Below are positions 1 to 7,312 of a stretch of DNA of 64,000 nucleotides, in pieces. The stretch covers positions 372,001 to 436,000 of the forward strand of contig NZ_FSQW01000001.1 of assembly GCF_900128895.1 (NCBI RefSeq), given 5' to 3'. The notes below the pieces were generated by a model, which did not search any database, had not been told where the DNA came from, and worked only from the letters and a program-made list of their open reading frames with translations. The translations under genes and the position numbers were made by a program. The first letter of the stretch is position 1; every line of letters begins with the position of its first letter. This stretch comes from Parasphingorhabdus marina DSM 22363 (lineage in GTDB: Bacteria; Pseudomonadota; Alphaproteobacteria; Sphingomonadales; Sphingomonadaceae).

Positions 1-284
1 AATCCTGATTCGGGGAGCAGAAAATGCATGTCCGCCACCCGCCCATGCAGGCTGTTTTCGATGGGTATGATCGCACTGCTCGCCTTGCCCTTGCTGACGG
101 CATCGAGAGCATCTTCAAAGGAAAAACAGGGCACCGGCAGGCATTCGGGATCAAATTGCAGCGCCGCCAGATGGGAATTGGCACCCGGCGCACCCTGAAA
201 TGCAATCGCCTTTTCTGGCTGATTTTCAGCGGTTTCGGTCATTTTCATGACCATCTTCAATGCATTTTGCGGAAAGCTGTCCAT
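1..284 (-). CDS. pheA: Prephenate dehydratase, N-terminal part (cut by window edge)
   Basis: Prephenate dehydratase converts prephenate to phenylpyruvate in phenylalanine synthesis. Only the first ~94 residues are visible; the rest lies before base 1. The family signatures AFQGAPGANSHLAA (from about residue 29) and PIENSLHGRVAD are both readable, and the spacing fits the catalytic domain of a stand-alone dehydratase without a chorismate mutase domain in front. The start at 284 is preceded by a GAGAGGGG-type ribosome site. It is divergent from the cytochrome c gene with ~190 bp between them. Confidence 0.88.
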   Translation of the reverse strand, partial: MDSFPQNALKMVMKMTETAENQPEKAIAFQGAPGANSHLAALQFDPECLPVPCFSFEDALDAVSKGKASSAIIPIENSLHGRVADMHFLLPESG

Positions 285-476
285 CGGCCCCTCTCAATCC
301 AGATGCCTCGTTAGTCGAACAGCCGGGGAAAGAGCAAGGCCCGCCAGCCAGCAATGGCGAATTTGCACCAAATTGGCCAATGAAGCCTTGCGTTGGCCTC
401 ACGCCCTTATTAGAGAAAGCCGGAACTTTCGGCAGGCAGTCATCCTGCCCGCTCAACTCGGGGTTAAGAGATACAG

Positions 477-1100
477 ATGGACAATAACAACACCATTGCA
501 GGCTGGGTTCTGGCTGGCGGCATTGCCGCTCTCGGGTTTTCGATCCTGAGCGGAAAATATTTTCATGCAGACAAGCCCGAGCGCCCGGAAACCATGGGTT
601 ATGTGATTGAAGGCGTTGAATCCTCTGATGCCGGCGAGGAAGAGATTCCGATGAGCATGATGCTTGCGAAAGCAGATATCTCCGCGGGGGAGCAGGTGTT
701 CAAGAAATGTGTCGCCTGTCATACCATCAACCAGGGTGGTGCCAATGGCATTGGCCCGAATCTCTATGACACTTTCGACAAATCGCACGGCCATGTCCCC
801 GGTTTTGCCTATAGCGATGCCCTGACGTCGATCGAGGGCAACTGGAATTTTGACAATATGAACGCGTGGCTGATTTCGCCGCGCCGCTATGCACCGGGTA
901 CGAAAATGACCTTTGCCGGTCTCGGCAAGCCGGAAGACCGCGCCAATGTCATTGCCTATATGAATGCCCAGGGCTCCAATCTGCCCTATCCCGAACCGCC
1001 TGCCGAAGAAGCAGCTGTTGAAGAAGCAGAGGCCGATGCAGCGGCAGCGGAAGTGGCAGAAGAAACAGCGGAAGCCGACACGGCAGCCGCAACCGAATAG
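477..1100 (+). CDS. Membrane-anchored class I cytochrome c (CycM-like)
   Basis: A 207-residue cytochrome c. Residues ~7-25 form an uncleaved N-terminal membrane anchor, the heme site is C78-V-A-C-H82, and the probable axial methionine is Met144 in GTKM. This is the layout of the membrane-bound cytochrome c552/CycM proteins that carry electrons from the bc1 complex to the terminal oxidase, facing the periplasm. After residue ~170 the protein ends in a low-complexity tail of Ala and Glu that is not part of the heme fold. Adjacency to pheA is, from memory, common in sphingomonads. Confidence 0.92.
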   Translation: MDNNNTIAGWVLAGGIAALGFSILSGKYFHADKPERPETMGYVIEGVESSDAGEEEIPMSMMLAKADISAGEQVFKKCVACHTINQGGANGIGPNLYDTFDKSHGHVPGFAYSDALTSIEGNWNFDNMNAWLISPRRYAPGTKMTFAGLGKPEDRANVIAYMNAQGSNLPYPEPPAEEAAVEEAEADAAAAEVAEETAEADTAAATE

Positions 1101-1110
1101 GCTGGCAAAC

Positions 1111-1145
1111 CAGGATCAAATCCGCTCGCAGCGCTTTTGATCCTG
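1111..1145. terminator. Bidirectional stem-loop terminator between convergent genes
   Basis: CAGGATCAAA (1111-1120) is perfectly complementary to TTTGATCCTG (1136-1145), and an inner CGCT/AGCG stem extends the hairpin. It lies exactly between the stop of the cytochrome gene and the stop of the LysR gene, so it can serve both strands. There is no long T-run on either side, so strength is uncertain. Confidence 0.7.
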
Positions 1146-1146
1146 T

Positions 1147-2046
1147 CTATTCGAGAGACTCCAGCACCTTTGTGATCTCCTGCGTAAATCGCCTGAGTCG
1201 GAGCGACTGGCGGCTGGCCGGAGCATATGCGACATTTATCTCCAGGTCCGGCGCCCGCCATTCGGGCGCAAGCCGGACCATGCCTCCCGCCTTGAGTTCG
1301 CTCTTGATCAGCCATTCCGGCAATACGGCGAATGTGTGACCGGAACGCACCGACCGCAAAATGGCCGCGATGTTGCTGGTGAGAAACACCGGTTCGGCTT
1401 TCAGCACCTTCTGTCTGCCATCTTCATCAGTGAGTGGCACCTTTCCGGCTTCGAAAGGCGTCAGCGCAGCAAAGGGAAGCCGTGACAGGTCCCTGATTCG
1501 CATCGAACTGTCGGAACCGGCGAAATCGCGCGAAGCGGCGAGAATGCGGCGAACCGACGTGACCGGACGGACAACCAGCCTGTCGTCGGGTACCGCTCCG
1601 ACCTTGATCCACAGGTCACAACCCATATCGGAAAACCGGATGACATCATCATCGAGTATCCATTCGATTTGCACGCCCGGCCAGGTTTTCTGAAAAGTCG
1701 CAACGGCGTCGGCCAGCACGCCCTGACCCAGAGCAACCGGCGCAACGACGCGAAGCGACCCCTTCATGGCATCGGCTTCGCCCGCAAAACGTTCTGTCAG
1801 CACCTCCCACGCGCCAATCTGTGCGCGGGCGCTCTCGAGACAGGCCTCACCCGCAGATGTCAGAGCGAGACTATGGGTCGTGCGGGAAATCAGCTGCACA
1901 GCAAGGCGTTCCTCGAGGTCGGACAGCTGACGGCTGGCGGAAGCCTGGGACAGGCCAAGATCGCGCGCGGCGGCGCTGATCGAACCACGTTCGGAAATTC
2001 GCACAAATGTTTCAAGCAGGGTCAGACGGTCAAGGCTCTTGCTCAT
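1147..2046 (-). CDS. LysR-family transcriptional regulator
   Basis: A 299-residue LysR protein. The N-terminal winged helix-turn-helix is clear (LETFVRISERGSISAAARDL, then LSQASASRQLSDLEERL), followed by a periplasmic-binding-protein-like effector domain. The ATG at 2046 was chosen over an in-frame TTG at 2064, because the family usually begins a few residues before the HTH. It is divergent from an aldo/keto reductase, the classic LysR arrangement, so that reductase is the likely target. The effector is unknown. Confidence 0.93.
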   Translation of the reverse strand: MSKSLDRLTLLETFVRISERGSISAAARDLGLSQASASRQLSDLEERLAVQLISRTTHSLALTSAGEACLESARAQIGAWEVLTERFAGEADAMKGSLRVVAPVALGQGVLADAVATFQKTWPGVQIEWILDDDVIRFSDMGCDLWIKVGAVPDDRLVVRPVTSVRRILAASRDFAGSDSSMRIRDLSRLPFAALTPFEAGKVPLTDEDGRQKVLKAEPVFLTSNIAAILRSVRSGHTFAVLPEWLIKSELKAGGMVRLAPEWRAPDLEINVAYAPASRQSLRLRRFTQEITKVLESLE

Positions 2047-2050
2047 ACGT

Positions 2051-2062
2051 GTTATGTATAAC
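2051..2062. promoter_or_regulatory. Candidate LysR operator (GTTAT-GT-ATAAC)
   Basis: The inverted repeat GTTATGTATAAC lies 4 bp before the chosen LysR start, in the divergent control region. It holds the ATAC/GTAT-like half-sites typical of LysR autoregulation. A second structure, the hairpin CGGCCC-GCGAAG-GGGCCG at 2120-2137, sits in the leader of the reductase gene. Both are read directly; function is inferred from position. Confidence 0.45.
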
Positions 2063-2155
2063 AATTACATTTATTATCTGTCTACCGAATTACAGGTCTG
2101 ACTGGCATCTGACTGTTACCGGCCCGCGAAGGGGCCGACAGACAGAAGGAACAAC

Positions 2156-2932
2156 ATGTCAGATACAATCAACAGAACGTTCACCCTCGAAGGACAAACC
2201 CGGGTCAGTCGCATGGGCTACGGCGCGATGCGTCTCACCGGACAACCAGGAAATTTCGGCCCGTTCGAAGACTGGGAAGCTGGTATAAGTTTGCTCCGGC
2301 GCGCCAGCGAGCTCGGCGTCGACCTGTTCGACAGCGCCCATGCTTATGGACCACAGACTGCTGACCAGATCGTTGGCGAAGCGCTTGGTGGCCGCAAGGC
2401 CATCCTTGCAACCAAGGGCGGGGTGTCAAAATCTGCACCCGACCGGATCCTGGTCGACGGATCGCGCGATACTCTCCACAGCCAGATTGATCAGGCACTG
2501 GCCAATCTGCGTCGCGACCGGATTGACCTGTTTCAACTGCACCGGGTCGACCCCGACATTGCTATCGAAGAGTCTGTAGCGGCACTCGCCGAAGCACAGG
2601 CAGATGGACGCATTCGGCATATCGGACTGTCAAATGTCACGCGGAAGCAACTGGACCGGGCACTGGCGGTCGCTCCGATCGCCTCAGTTCAAAATCGCTA
2701 CAATATGGCAGAAGCGGGAGAGGATGATCTGGTGGATTACACCGCCGCCAGGGGAATCGCTTTCATCCCCTACGGGCCGCTTGGGGCCAATCCCATGCAA
2801 AAGGGTGCCGGGCTTGATCCGCAGGACGCGCTCGCCTGGTTGCTGAAACGATCTCCCAATATCATCGTGATCCCGGGGACGACCAGGATCGCACATCTGG
2901 AAGAGAATATCGCAGTTTGGGGTCAGCTGTGA
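2156..2932 (+). CDS. Aldo/keto reductase
   Basis: A 258-residue NADPH-dependent aldo/keto reductase with the full catalytic tetrad: Asp59 and Tyr64 (DSAHAYG), Lys87 (ATKGG) and His129 (FQLHRVD). The C-terminal cofactor loop is also present (VIPGTTRIAHLEENI). It is somewhat shorter than the common ~280-330 residues. SD AGAAGGAA precedes the ATG. It is divergent from the LysR gene and overlaps the next gene by 4 bp (GTGA), so the two are probably co-translated. The substrate is not predictable. Confidence 0.93.
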   Translation: MSDTINRTFTLEGQTRVSRMGYGAMRLTGQPGNFGPFEDWEAGISLLRRASELGVDLFDSAHAYGPQTADQIVGEALGGRKAILATKGGVSKSAPDRILVDGSRDTLHSQIDQALANLRRDRIDLFQLHRVDPDIAIEESVAALAEAQADGRIRHIGLSNVTRKQLDRALAVAPIASVQNRYNMAEAGEDDLVDYTAARGIAFIPYGPLGANPMQKGAGLDPQDALAWLLKRSPNIIVIPGTTRIAHLEENIAVWGQL

Positions 2933-3204
2933 AAACGCGGCAGAAGTCCGGCAAGGCGGAGGCAGCTGGCGGAAACCCCGGCAAATTTCGCCTCGCCCTT
3001 GCCAGCTGGCTGGGGGTGTGGCCTGTCCTTACGGGCTTGTCCTTCATCCTCACGCCGCTGTTGCAACCATGGCCGCTGGCCGCCCGTACTCTGGTGACGA
3101 GCGCGATCATGGTTCCGGTCATGATCTTCGGGGTCATGCCTGCTATCGAAAGGCTGCTTTCAACCTTTACGAAGATCGGGTGTCAGCCGCAGTCGAGGTC
3201 GTAA
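2929..3204 (+). CDS. Small two-helix membrane protein resembling the C-terminus of COG3224 proteins
   Basis: A 91-residue protein starting at a GTG inside the stop of the reductase gene (GTGA overlap). A basic, Gly-rich N-terminus is followed by two hydrophobic segments and the stretch LAARTLVTSAIMVPVMIFGV, then MPAIERLL. This resembles the membrane tail of COG3224 antibiotic-biosynthesis-monooxygenase-like proteins, but the ABM domain itself is absent. Its last 22 bp overlap the convergent LOG-family gene. The family assignment comes from pattern memory. Confidence 0.65.
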   Translation: MKTRQKSGKAEAAGGNPGKFRLALASWLGVWPVLTGLSFILTPLLQPWPLAARTLVTSAIMVPVMIFGVMPAIERLLSTFTKIGCQPQSRS

Positions 3205-4052
3205 AAGTCCTGGATGATTTTCCAGGCTTCGTCTGCTGTTTCGACAAACTGGAACAGGTCGAGATCTTTCCGGCTGATCGTGCCTTCCTCGGCCAGCGCG
3301 TCGAAATCGATGACCCGGTGCCAGAAGTCATGGCCGAACAGCATGATCGGGAGCGGTTCCATCTTGCCGGTCTGGATCAGGGTCAGCAGTTCAAAAAACT
3401 CGTCAAACGTTCCAAACCCGCCCGGAAATACCGCAACCGCCCGCGCCCGCAGGAGGAAATGCATTTTTCGCAAAGCGAAATAGTGGAACTGGAAACTCAG
3501 GGACGGTGTGACATATTCATTGGGTGCCTGCTCATGCGGCAGAACGATGTTGAGACCGATGGACTCCTTGCCCACATCGGCCGCGCCGCGATTGGCGGCC
3601 TCCATGATTGACGGACCGCCGCCCGAACAGACGACAAAGTCGCGCTTGCCGTTTTCCTCGATGCCGCAACTGCTCGCCTTGCGCGCCAGTTCGCGGGCTT
3701 CGTCATAATATTTTGCTTTTTCCTTGAGCCGCCTGGCGGTGATCAGCGCGGCGTCATCAGTGGCAGCCTCGATCAGCGCGTCAGCCTTTTCCGGTTCCGG
3801 TATCCGGGCGGAACCGTACATGACCAGCGTGGAACCGATCCCCGCCTCATCGAGCAGCATTTCCGGCTTGAGCAGTTCGAGCTGAAAACGCACCGGCCGC
3901 AATTCTTCGCGGAGCAGGAATTCGGTATCCTGAAAGGCCAGCGTGTAGGCCGGGTCTTCGGTTTGCGGTGTACGGGGTTCCACCTGTCTGGCGAAATCCG
4001 CTTCCTGTTTGGCACGGTAGAAGCGGCGGTCGTGCAAATCTTTGTTTGTCAT
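3183..4052 (-). CDS. LOG-family (TIGR00730) Rossmann-fold protein
   Basis: A 289-residue member of the lysine-decarboxylase-like/LOG family, which includes cytokinin-riboside monophosphate phosphoribohydrolases that release a nucleobase from nucleoside monophosphates. The nucleotide signature SGGGPSIMEAAN (143-154), the RK pair (195-196) and the catalytic PGGFGTFDE (210-218) are intact. It is longer than the ~190-residue LOG core because of an extra ~65-residue N-terminus, as in the larger TIGR00730 subgroup. The exact substrate is unknown. It is monocistronic, with convergent and same-strand neighbours. Confidence 0.88.
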   Translation of the reverse strand: MTNKDLHDRRFYRAKQEADFARQVEPRTPQTEDPAYTLAFQDTEFLLREELRPVRFQLELLKPEMLLDEAGIGSTLVMYGSARIPEPEKADALIEAATDDAALITARRLKEKAKYYDEARELARKASSCGIEENGKRDFVVCSGGGPSIMEAANRGAADVGKESIGLNIVLPHEQAPNEYVTPSLSFQFHYFALRKMHFLLRARAVAVFPGGFGTFDEFFELLTLIQTGKMEPLPIMLFGHDFWHRVIDFDALAEEGTISRKDLDLFQFVETADEAWKIIQDFYDLDCG

Positions 4053-4126
4053 GATTCTGCCCTAGGCAAAGACCGGGGCCTTGCCAATGACGTTCATCGA
4101 ATTTCTGTGGTCCGGATGGATGGCGG

Positions 4127-4810
4127 TCACCGGCAATAACCGTTGCCGCTCATGTCGAAATGGAAATGGTCGCGGTGCGCTGCGTTGTAATCGGGGCTGA
4201 GAACCGTGCCAAAGCGCTTGCAGGCACTCTGGTGGATGGCAGTGAGGAACTGTTTCTCGCGCCGGCCCCCATTCCAGTCTCCGGTCAGCGTAATCCGGCG
4301 GCCATCGGCCAGAACGAAGCCGGACACGTCTATCGCATTGGCATGCGCATGTTGCGACAGGCGTCGCGATCCCGAAATGTTCCGGCAGCTATAGCTGCCC
4401 ATCGTCTCAATCCGTTCCAGTTCACTGCCGAGATATTTGCGCGCCGCCCGTTTCACCGCATATTCGGTCCAGGCAGCAAATCTGCTGGCGAGTTCACATC
4501 GCACCGGTCCGAGATTGGTGACTTCGGCTCCGACATCGAGCAGCTTGATGCTGTCAATCTGCGTGCAACCACCGGCGAAATTCCGGTTGGGCAGGGGCGA
4601 AAAGCGGACATTGGCCTTGCCCAGGTTGCTGAAGCACTGCCGGGCGGCAGGTGACGGGTTGAAGTTGCCGAGACCGGCCGAGGATTGCGGTCGTTTGGCC
4701 GACTGGCCGTCGCCTCCGGGAATGGCACCGCAGGCACCCAGCAGCAGGGCCCCGACAATAGTCAGAGCAATCCCGCGCGCCTGTGGCCTGGAAGATCGGT
4801 TACTGTCCAT
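4127..4810 (-). CDS. Extensin-like family lipoprotein
   Basis: A 227-residue protein with a lipoprotein signal ending LLLGAC and an extensin-like C-terminal domain: Cys pairs, SYSCRNISGSRRLSQHAHAN, the FVLADGRRI strand, then DYNAAHRDHFHFD. The His/Asp pattern resembles M15/LAS-type metallopeptidases, so a role in envelope or peptidoglycan remodelling is plausible. The start at 4810 gives a compact lipoprotein signal; an in-frame ATG at 4831 is the alternative. A CtrA-type box lies just upstream. Confidence 0.85.
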   Translation of the reverse strand: MDSNRSSRPQARGIALTIVGALLLGACGAIPGGDGQSAKRPQSSAGLGNFNPSPAARQCFSNLGKANVRFSPLPNRNFAGGCTQIDSIKLLDVGAEVTNLGPVRCELASRFAAWTEYAVKRAARKYLGSELERIETMGSYSCRNISGSRRLSQHAHANAIDVSGFVLADGRRITLTGDWNGGRREKQFLTAIHQSACKRFGTVLSPDYNAAHRDHFHFDMSGNGYCR

Positions 4811-4833
4811 CCTCTTGTGCTGGCCGAACATGG

Positions 4834-4848
4834 TTAAAAAAGGGTTAA
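4834..4848 (+). promoter_or_regulatory. Perfect TTAA-N7-TTAAC CtrA-type box
   Basis: Reads TTAA, seven bases (AAAAGGG), TTAA, then C: the full consensus of the alphaproteobacterial cell-cycle regulator CtrA. It lies in the divergent region between the extensin-like gene (start 4810) and the heme membrane protein gene (start 4933). It is ~85 bp before the plus-strand start but only 24 bp before the minus-strand start, so it could activate the former and repress the latter. An AATAAT-like -10 lies near 4887. Confidence 0.5.
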
Positions 4849-4932
4849 CGGCAGCCCCAAAACGGCAGTTTTGCGACAAACTGACACAATAATCTGCTGG
4901 ACGTCCGCCACCACACTGGCCAAAGAGCGGGC

Positions 4933-5553
4933 ATGACGAATTTGCTGCGGACCCTCAATAGCCTGCCGGTATTCTGGCTGCTTCTTGCCCTGCCCGCCAT
5001 CCCGATGCTCCACGCCTATTATACGGGTCAGCTGATCGCGATGGAAATGCTCCACCCGACCGGCGAGTTTTCTGCCCGCTTCATGATTGCCGCCATGGTC
5101 ATTTCCCCCCTGCAGACTTTGTTTGGCAACAAGCCCTGGATTGCCTGGCTGGTCCGGCGGCGCCGGGCGCTTGGTCTGGCGGCATTTGGTTATGCGCTAT
5201 TGCACCTGATTTTCTATCTGATCGACATGGAAGAGCTGGAACCCATTTTGGCCGAATTCTGGGCTCCGGGAATCTGGACCGGCTGGGCTGCCATGCTGCT
5301 GTTCTTACCGCTGGCCCTCACCAGCCACAATGCGGCGATGCGCTGGCTTGGACGCAACTGGAAGCTCTTGCAGCGGCTGGTTTATGTTGCAGCGCTGCTG
5401 ACACTGGCGCACTGGCTGCTGATCCATGATGGCGTTACCGGAGCGCTCGTACATTTTATTCCGCTGGGGCTGTTACAGTTATTGCGAATGATTATCATCT
5501 ATGGCAGAAGGAAAAAGATGATGGCGCGCGATGATTCGCCGCTGACCGAATAA
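4933..5553 (+). CDS. Ferric-reductase-like/MsrQ-like heme membrane protein
   Basis: A 206-residue integral membrane protein with about six helices. Histidines lie in helices where the ferric-reductase-like (YedZ/MsrQ) domain binds heme: YALLHLIFY, LTSHNAAMRWLG followed by KLLQRLVYVAALLTLAHWLL. It probably relays electrons across the inner membrane. No MsrP catalytic gene is adjacent; instead a small secreted PepSY-like protein follows 39 bp downstream, suggesting a two-gene unit. MsrQ orthology is not established. Confidence 0.8.
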   Translation: MTNLLRTLNSLPVFWLLLALPAIPMLHAYYTGQLIAMEMLHPTGEFSARFMIAAMVISPLQTLFGNKPWIAWLVRRRRALGLAAFGYALLHLIFYLIDMEELEPILAEFWAPGIWTGWAAMLLFLPLALTSHNAAMRWLGRNWKLLQRLVYVAALLTLAHWLLIHDGVTGALVHFIPLGLLQLLRMIIIYGRRKKMMARDDSPLTE

Positions 5554-5592
5554 TCCCCTGCCCGCCGGGCGTTTCCAGTTGGAGTCTAAAAC

Positions 5593-5901
5593 ATGAAATA
5601 TCCTGTCCTTACCGCAGCCCTCGCTTCCGCGATCATGACTGTGGGCCTGTCTTCGCCCGCGCATGCAACCGGCAAGATGAAGTGCGAAGCGGGACCGCAG
5701 TCCGGCTGGGTCAGCCGCGATACGCTCGAAGCCGATCTGGTGAAAAAAGGCTGGAAAGTGAAAAAGTCCAAGGTCGATGGTGGCTGCTACGAAGTCTATG
5801 GCACCACCCCCGAAGGCGACCGGGTTGAAGCCTATTTCCACCCCGTATCGATGGAAAAACTGCTGGTGCTCCGCCGCGGAAAAGTTCTGTATAAAAAATA
5901 G
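5593..5901 (+). CDS. Small periplasmic PepSY_2-like protein
   Basis: A 102-residue protein with a Sec signal ending SSPAHA (about residue 26). The mature domain has the PepSY_2-like order: W-x-S plus a helix (SRDTLEADLVKKGW), a basic strand (KVKKSKVDGGCYEVYG) and a final strand (VEAYFHPVSMEKL). Two cysteines in the mature part could form a disulfide. Sphingomonad proteins of this type often sit beside cytochrome b genes, and here it follows the heme membrane protein. Function is not known. Confidence 0.75.
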   Translation: MKYPVLTAALASAIMTVGLSSPAHATGKMKCEAGPQSGWVSRDTLEADLVKKGWKVKKSKVDGGCYEVYGTTPEGDRVEAYFHPVSMEKLLVLRRGKVLYKK

Positions 5902-5971
5902 TCTGCCCGCGCATTTTTATTTTGCGCGCCGCCGGATTTGCTTCTTGACATGTTGCGCTGCAGCAGACATT

Positions 5972-6030
5972 GCGGCGTCGGGCCACGCGGTCCCAACGCC
6001 GCGCGAGCTCTCTGCAAGGAGAAGCATTAA
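5972..6030 (+). promoter_or_regulatory. serC leader hairpin, candidate serC RNA motif
   Basis: Directly before serC, GCGGCGT (5972-5978) pairs with ACGCCGC (5996-6002), with a partly paired GGGCC/GGTCCC interior. A short CTCT/AGGAG pairing could then cover the serC ribosome site AAGGAGAA. A conserved RNA motif upstream of serC has been described in alphaproteobacteria (Rfam name serC); this leader has the expected place and form, but I could not compare it with the covariance model. Confidence 0.5.
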
Positions 6031-7203
6031 ATGACTGATACGACAATACCGACGCCCGAGTTGCGTCCGGACTGCCCCAATTTTTCCTCGGGGCCCACAG
6101 CCAAATTTCCCGGCTGGTCTCTCGACAAAATCAACACCATCGCCATGGGCCGGTCCCATCGTTCGGCTACTGGCAAGGGTCGGCTGAAATATGCCATCGA
6201 CCTGTCGCGCGAGCTGCTCGGCATCCCCGATGACTATCTGATCGGCATTGTTCCGGCCTCCGATACCGGAGCTGTCGAACTGGCGATGTGGAACATGCTC
6301 GGCGCCCGCCCGGTCACCGTGGCCGCCTGGGAAAGCTTCGGCAATGTCTGGATCCAGGACGCGGTGAAACAGCTCAAGCCAGCCAATCTGACCACACTTG
6401 AAGCCGATTATGGCGAGATCCCGGATCTCACGCAGATCGACAAGGGGGATGATATTGTCTTCACCTGGAACGGCACCACCTCGGGTGCGAAGATTCCGGA
6501 TACGGACTGGATCGCTGATGACCGCGACGGCGTCACCATCAATGATGCAACCAGCGCGGTTTTCGCCCAGCCGATGGACTGGCCAAAGCTCGATGCAACG
6601 ACTTACAGCTGGCAAAAGGTGATGGGATCGGAAGCGGGCCACGGCATGCTGATTCTCAGCCCGCGGGCTGTCGAACGGATTGAAAGCCACAATCCCGACT
6701 GGCCGCTGCCGAAAATCTTTCGCGTGAAAAAGGGCGACAAGCTCAACCGCGCGATCTTCGAGGGGGCGACCATCAATACGCCGTCGCTGCTCGCCACCGA
6801 AGACTATATTGCCTCGCTTGAATGGGCGAAATCCATCGGCGGCCTGCCGGAACTGCATGCCCGCGCGGACCGCAATGCCCAGATCGTACATGACTGGATC
6901 GAAGCCACTCCATGGCTCCGCAACATGGTCAGCGATCCGGCGAAATGGACCAACACCGGCATCTGCATGGTCTTCCAGGGCGACTGGTATGACGGGCTCG
7001 ACGCGGACAGCCAGGCCGCCGTGCCGAAGAAAATCGCCGGCATGCTCGACGAAATGGGCATTGGCTACGACTTCAACGGCTATCGCGATGCTCCGCCGAG
7101 CCTGCGCATCTGGTGCGGCTCCACGGTCGAGGAAGAAGACGTCCGTCGTCTGCTGCCCTGGATCGAATGGGCCTATGCCCAGGTGAAGGCCGAACTTTCC
7201 TGA
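6031..7203 (+). CDS. serC: Phosphoserine aminotransferase
   Basis: A 390-residue PLP-dependent class V aminotransferase making 3-phosphoserine from 3-phosphohydroxypyruvate and glutamate. The alphaproteobacterial long type is recognised from the opening FSSGPTAKFPGWSL, the GRSHRSATGK loop, and the PLP-lysine segment TYSWQKVMGSEAGHGM. SD AAGGAG is well placed before the ATG. serA follows after ~110 bp, giving steps 1 and 2 of serine synthesis in one unit, headed by a structured leader. Confidence 0.96.
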   Translation: MTDTTIPTPELRPDCPNFSSGPTAKFPGWSLDKINTIAMGRSHRSATGKGRLKYAIDLSRELLGIPDDYLIGIVPASDTGAVELAMWNMLGARPVTVAAWESFGNVWIQDAVKQLKPANLTTLEADYGEIPDLTQIDKGDDIVFTWNGTTSGAKIPDTDWIADDRDGVTINDATSAVFAQPMDWPKLDATTYSWQKVMGSEAGHGMLILSPRAVERIESHNPDWPLPKIFRVKKGDKLNRAIFEGATINTPSLLATEDYIASLEWAKSIGGLPELHARADRNAQIVHDWIEATPWLRNMVSDPAKWTNTGICMVFQGDWYDGLDADSQAAVPKKIAGMLDEMGIGYDFNGYRDAPPSLRIWCGSTVEEEDVRRLLPWIEWAYAQVKAELS

Positions 7204-7312
7204 TTAAGCTGCCGCGTTCCGGCGCGGGCTGGAATCTCTCGCATAATCAAACTGATTGCAGAGGGATTCCCGATCCGCTCCGGGATACAGCAATATGCAA
7301 AGAGAAACTATC

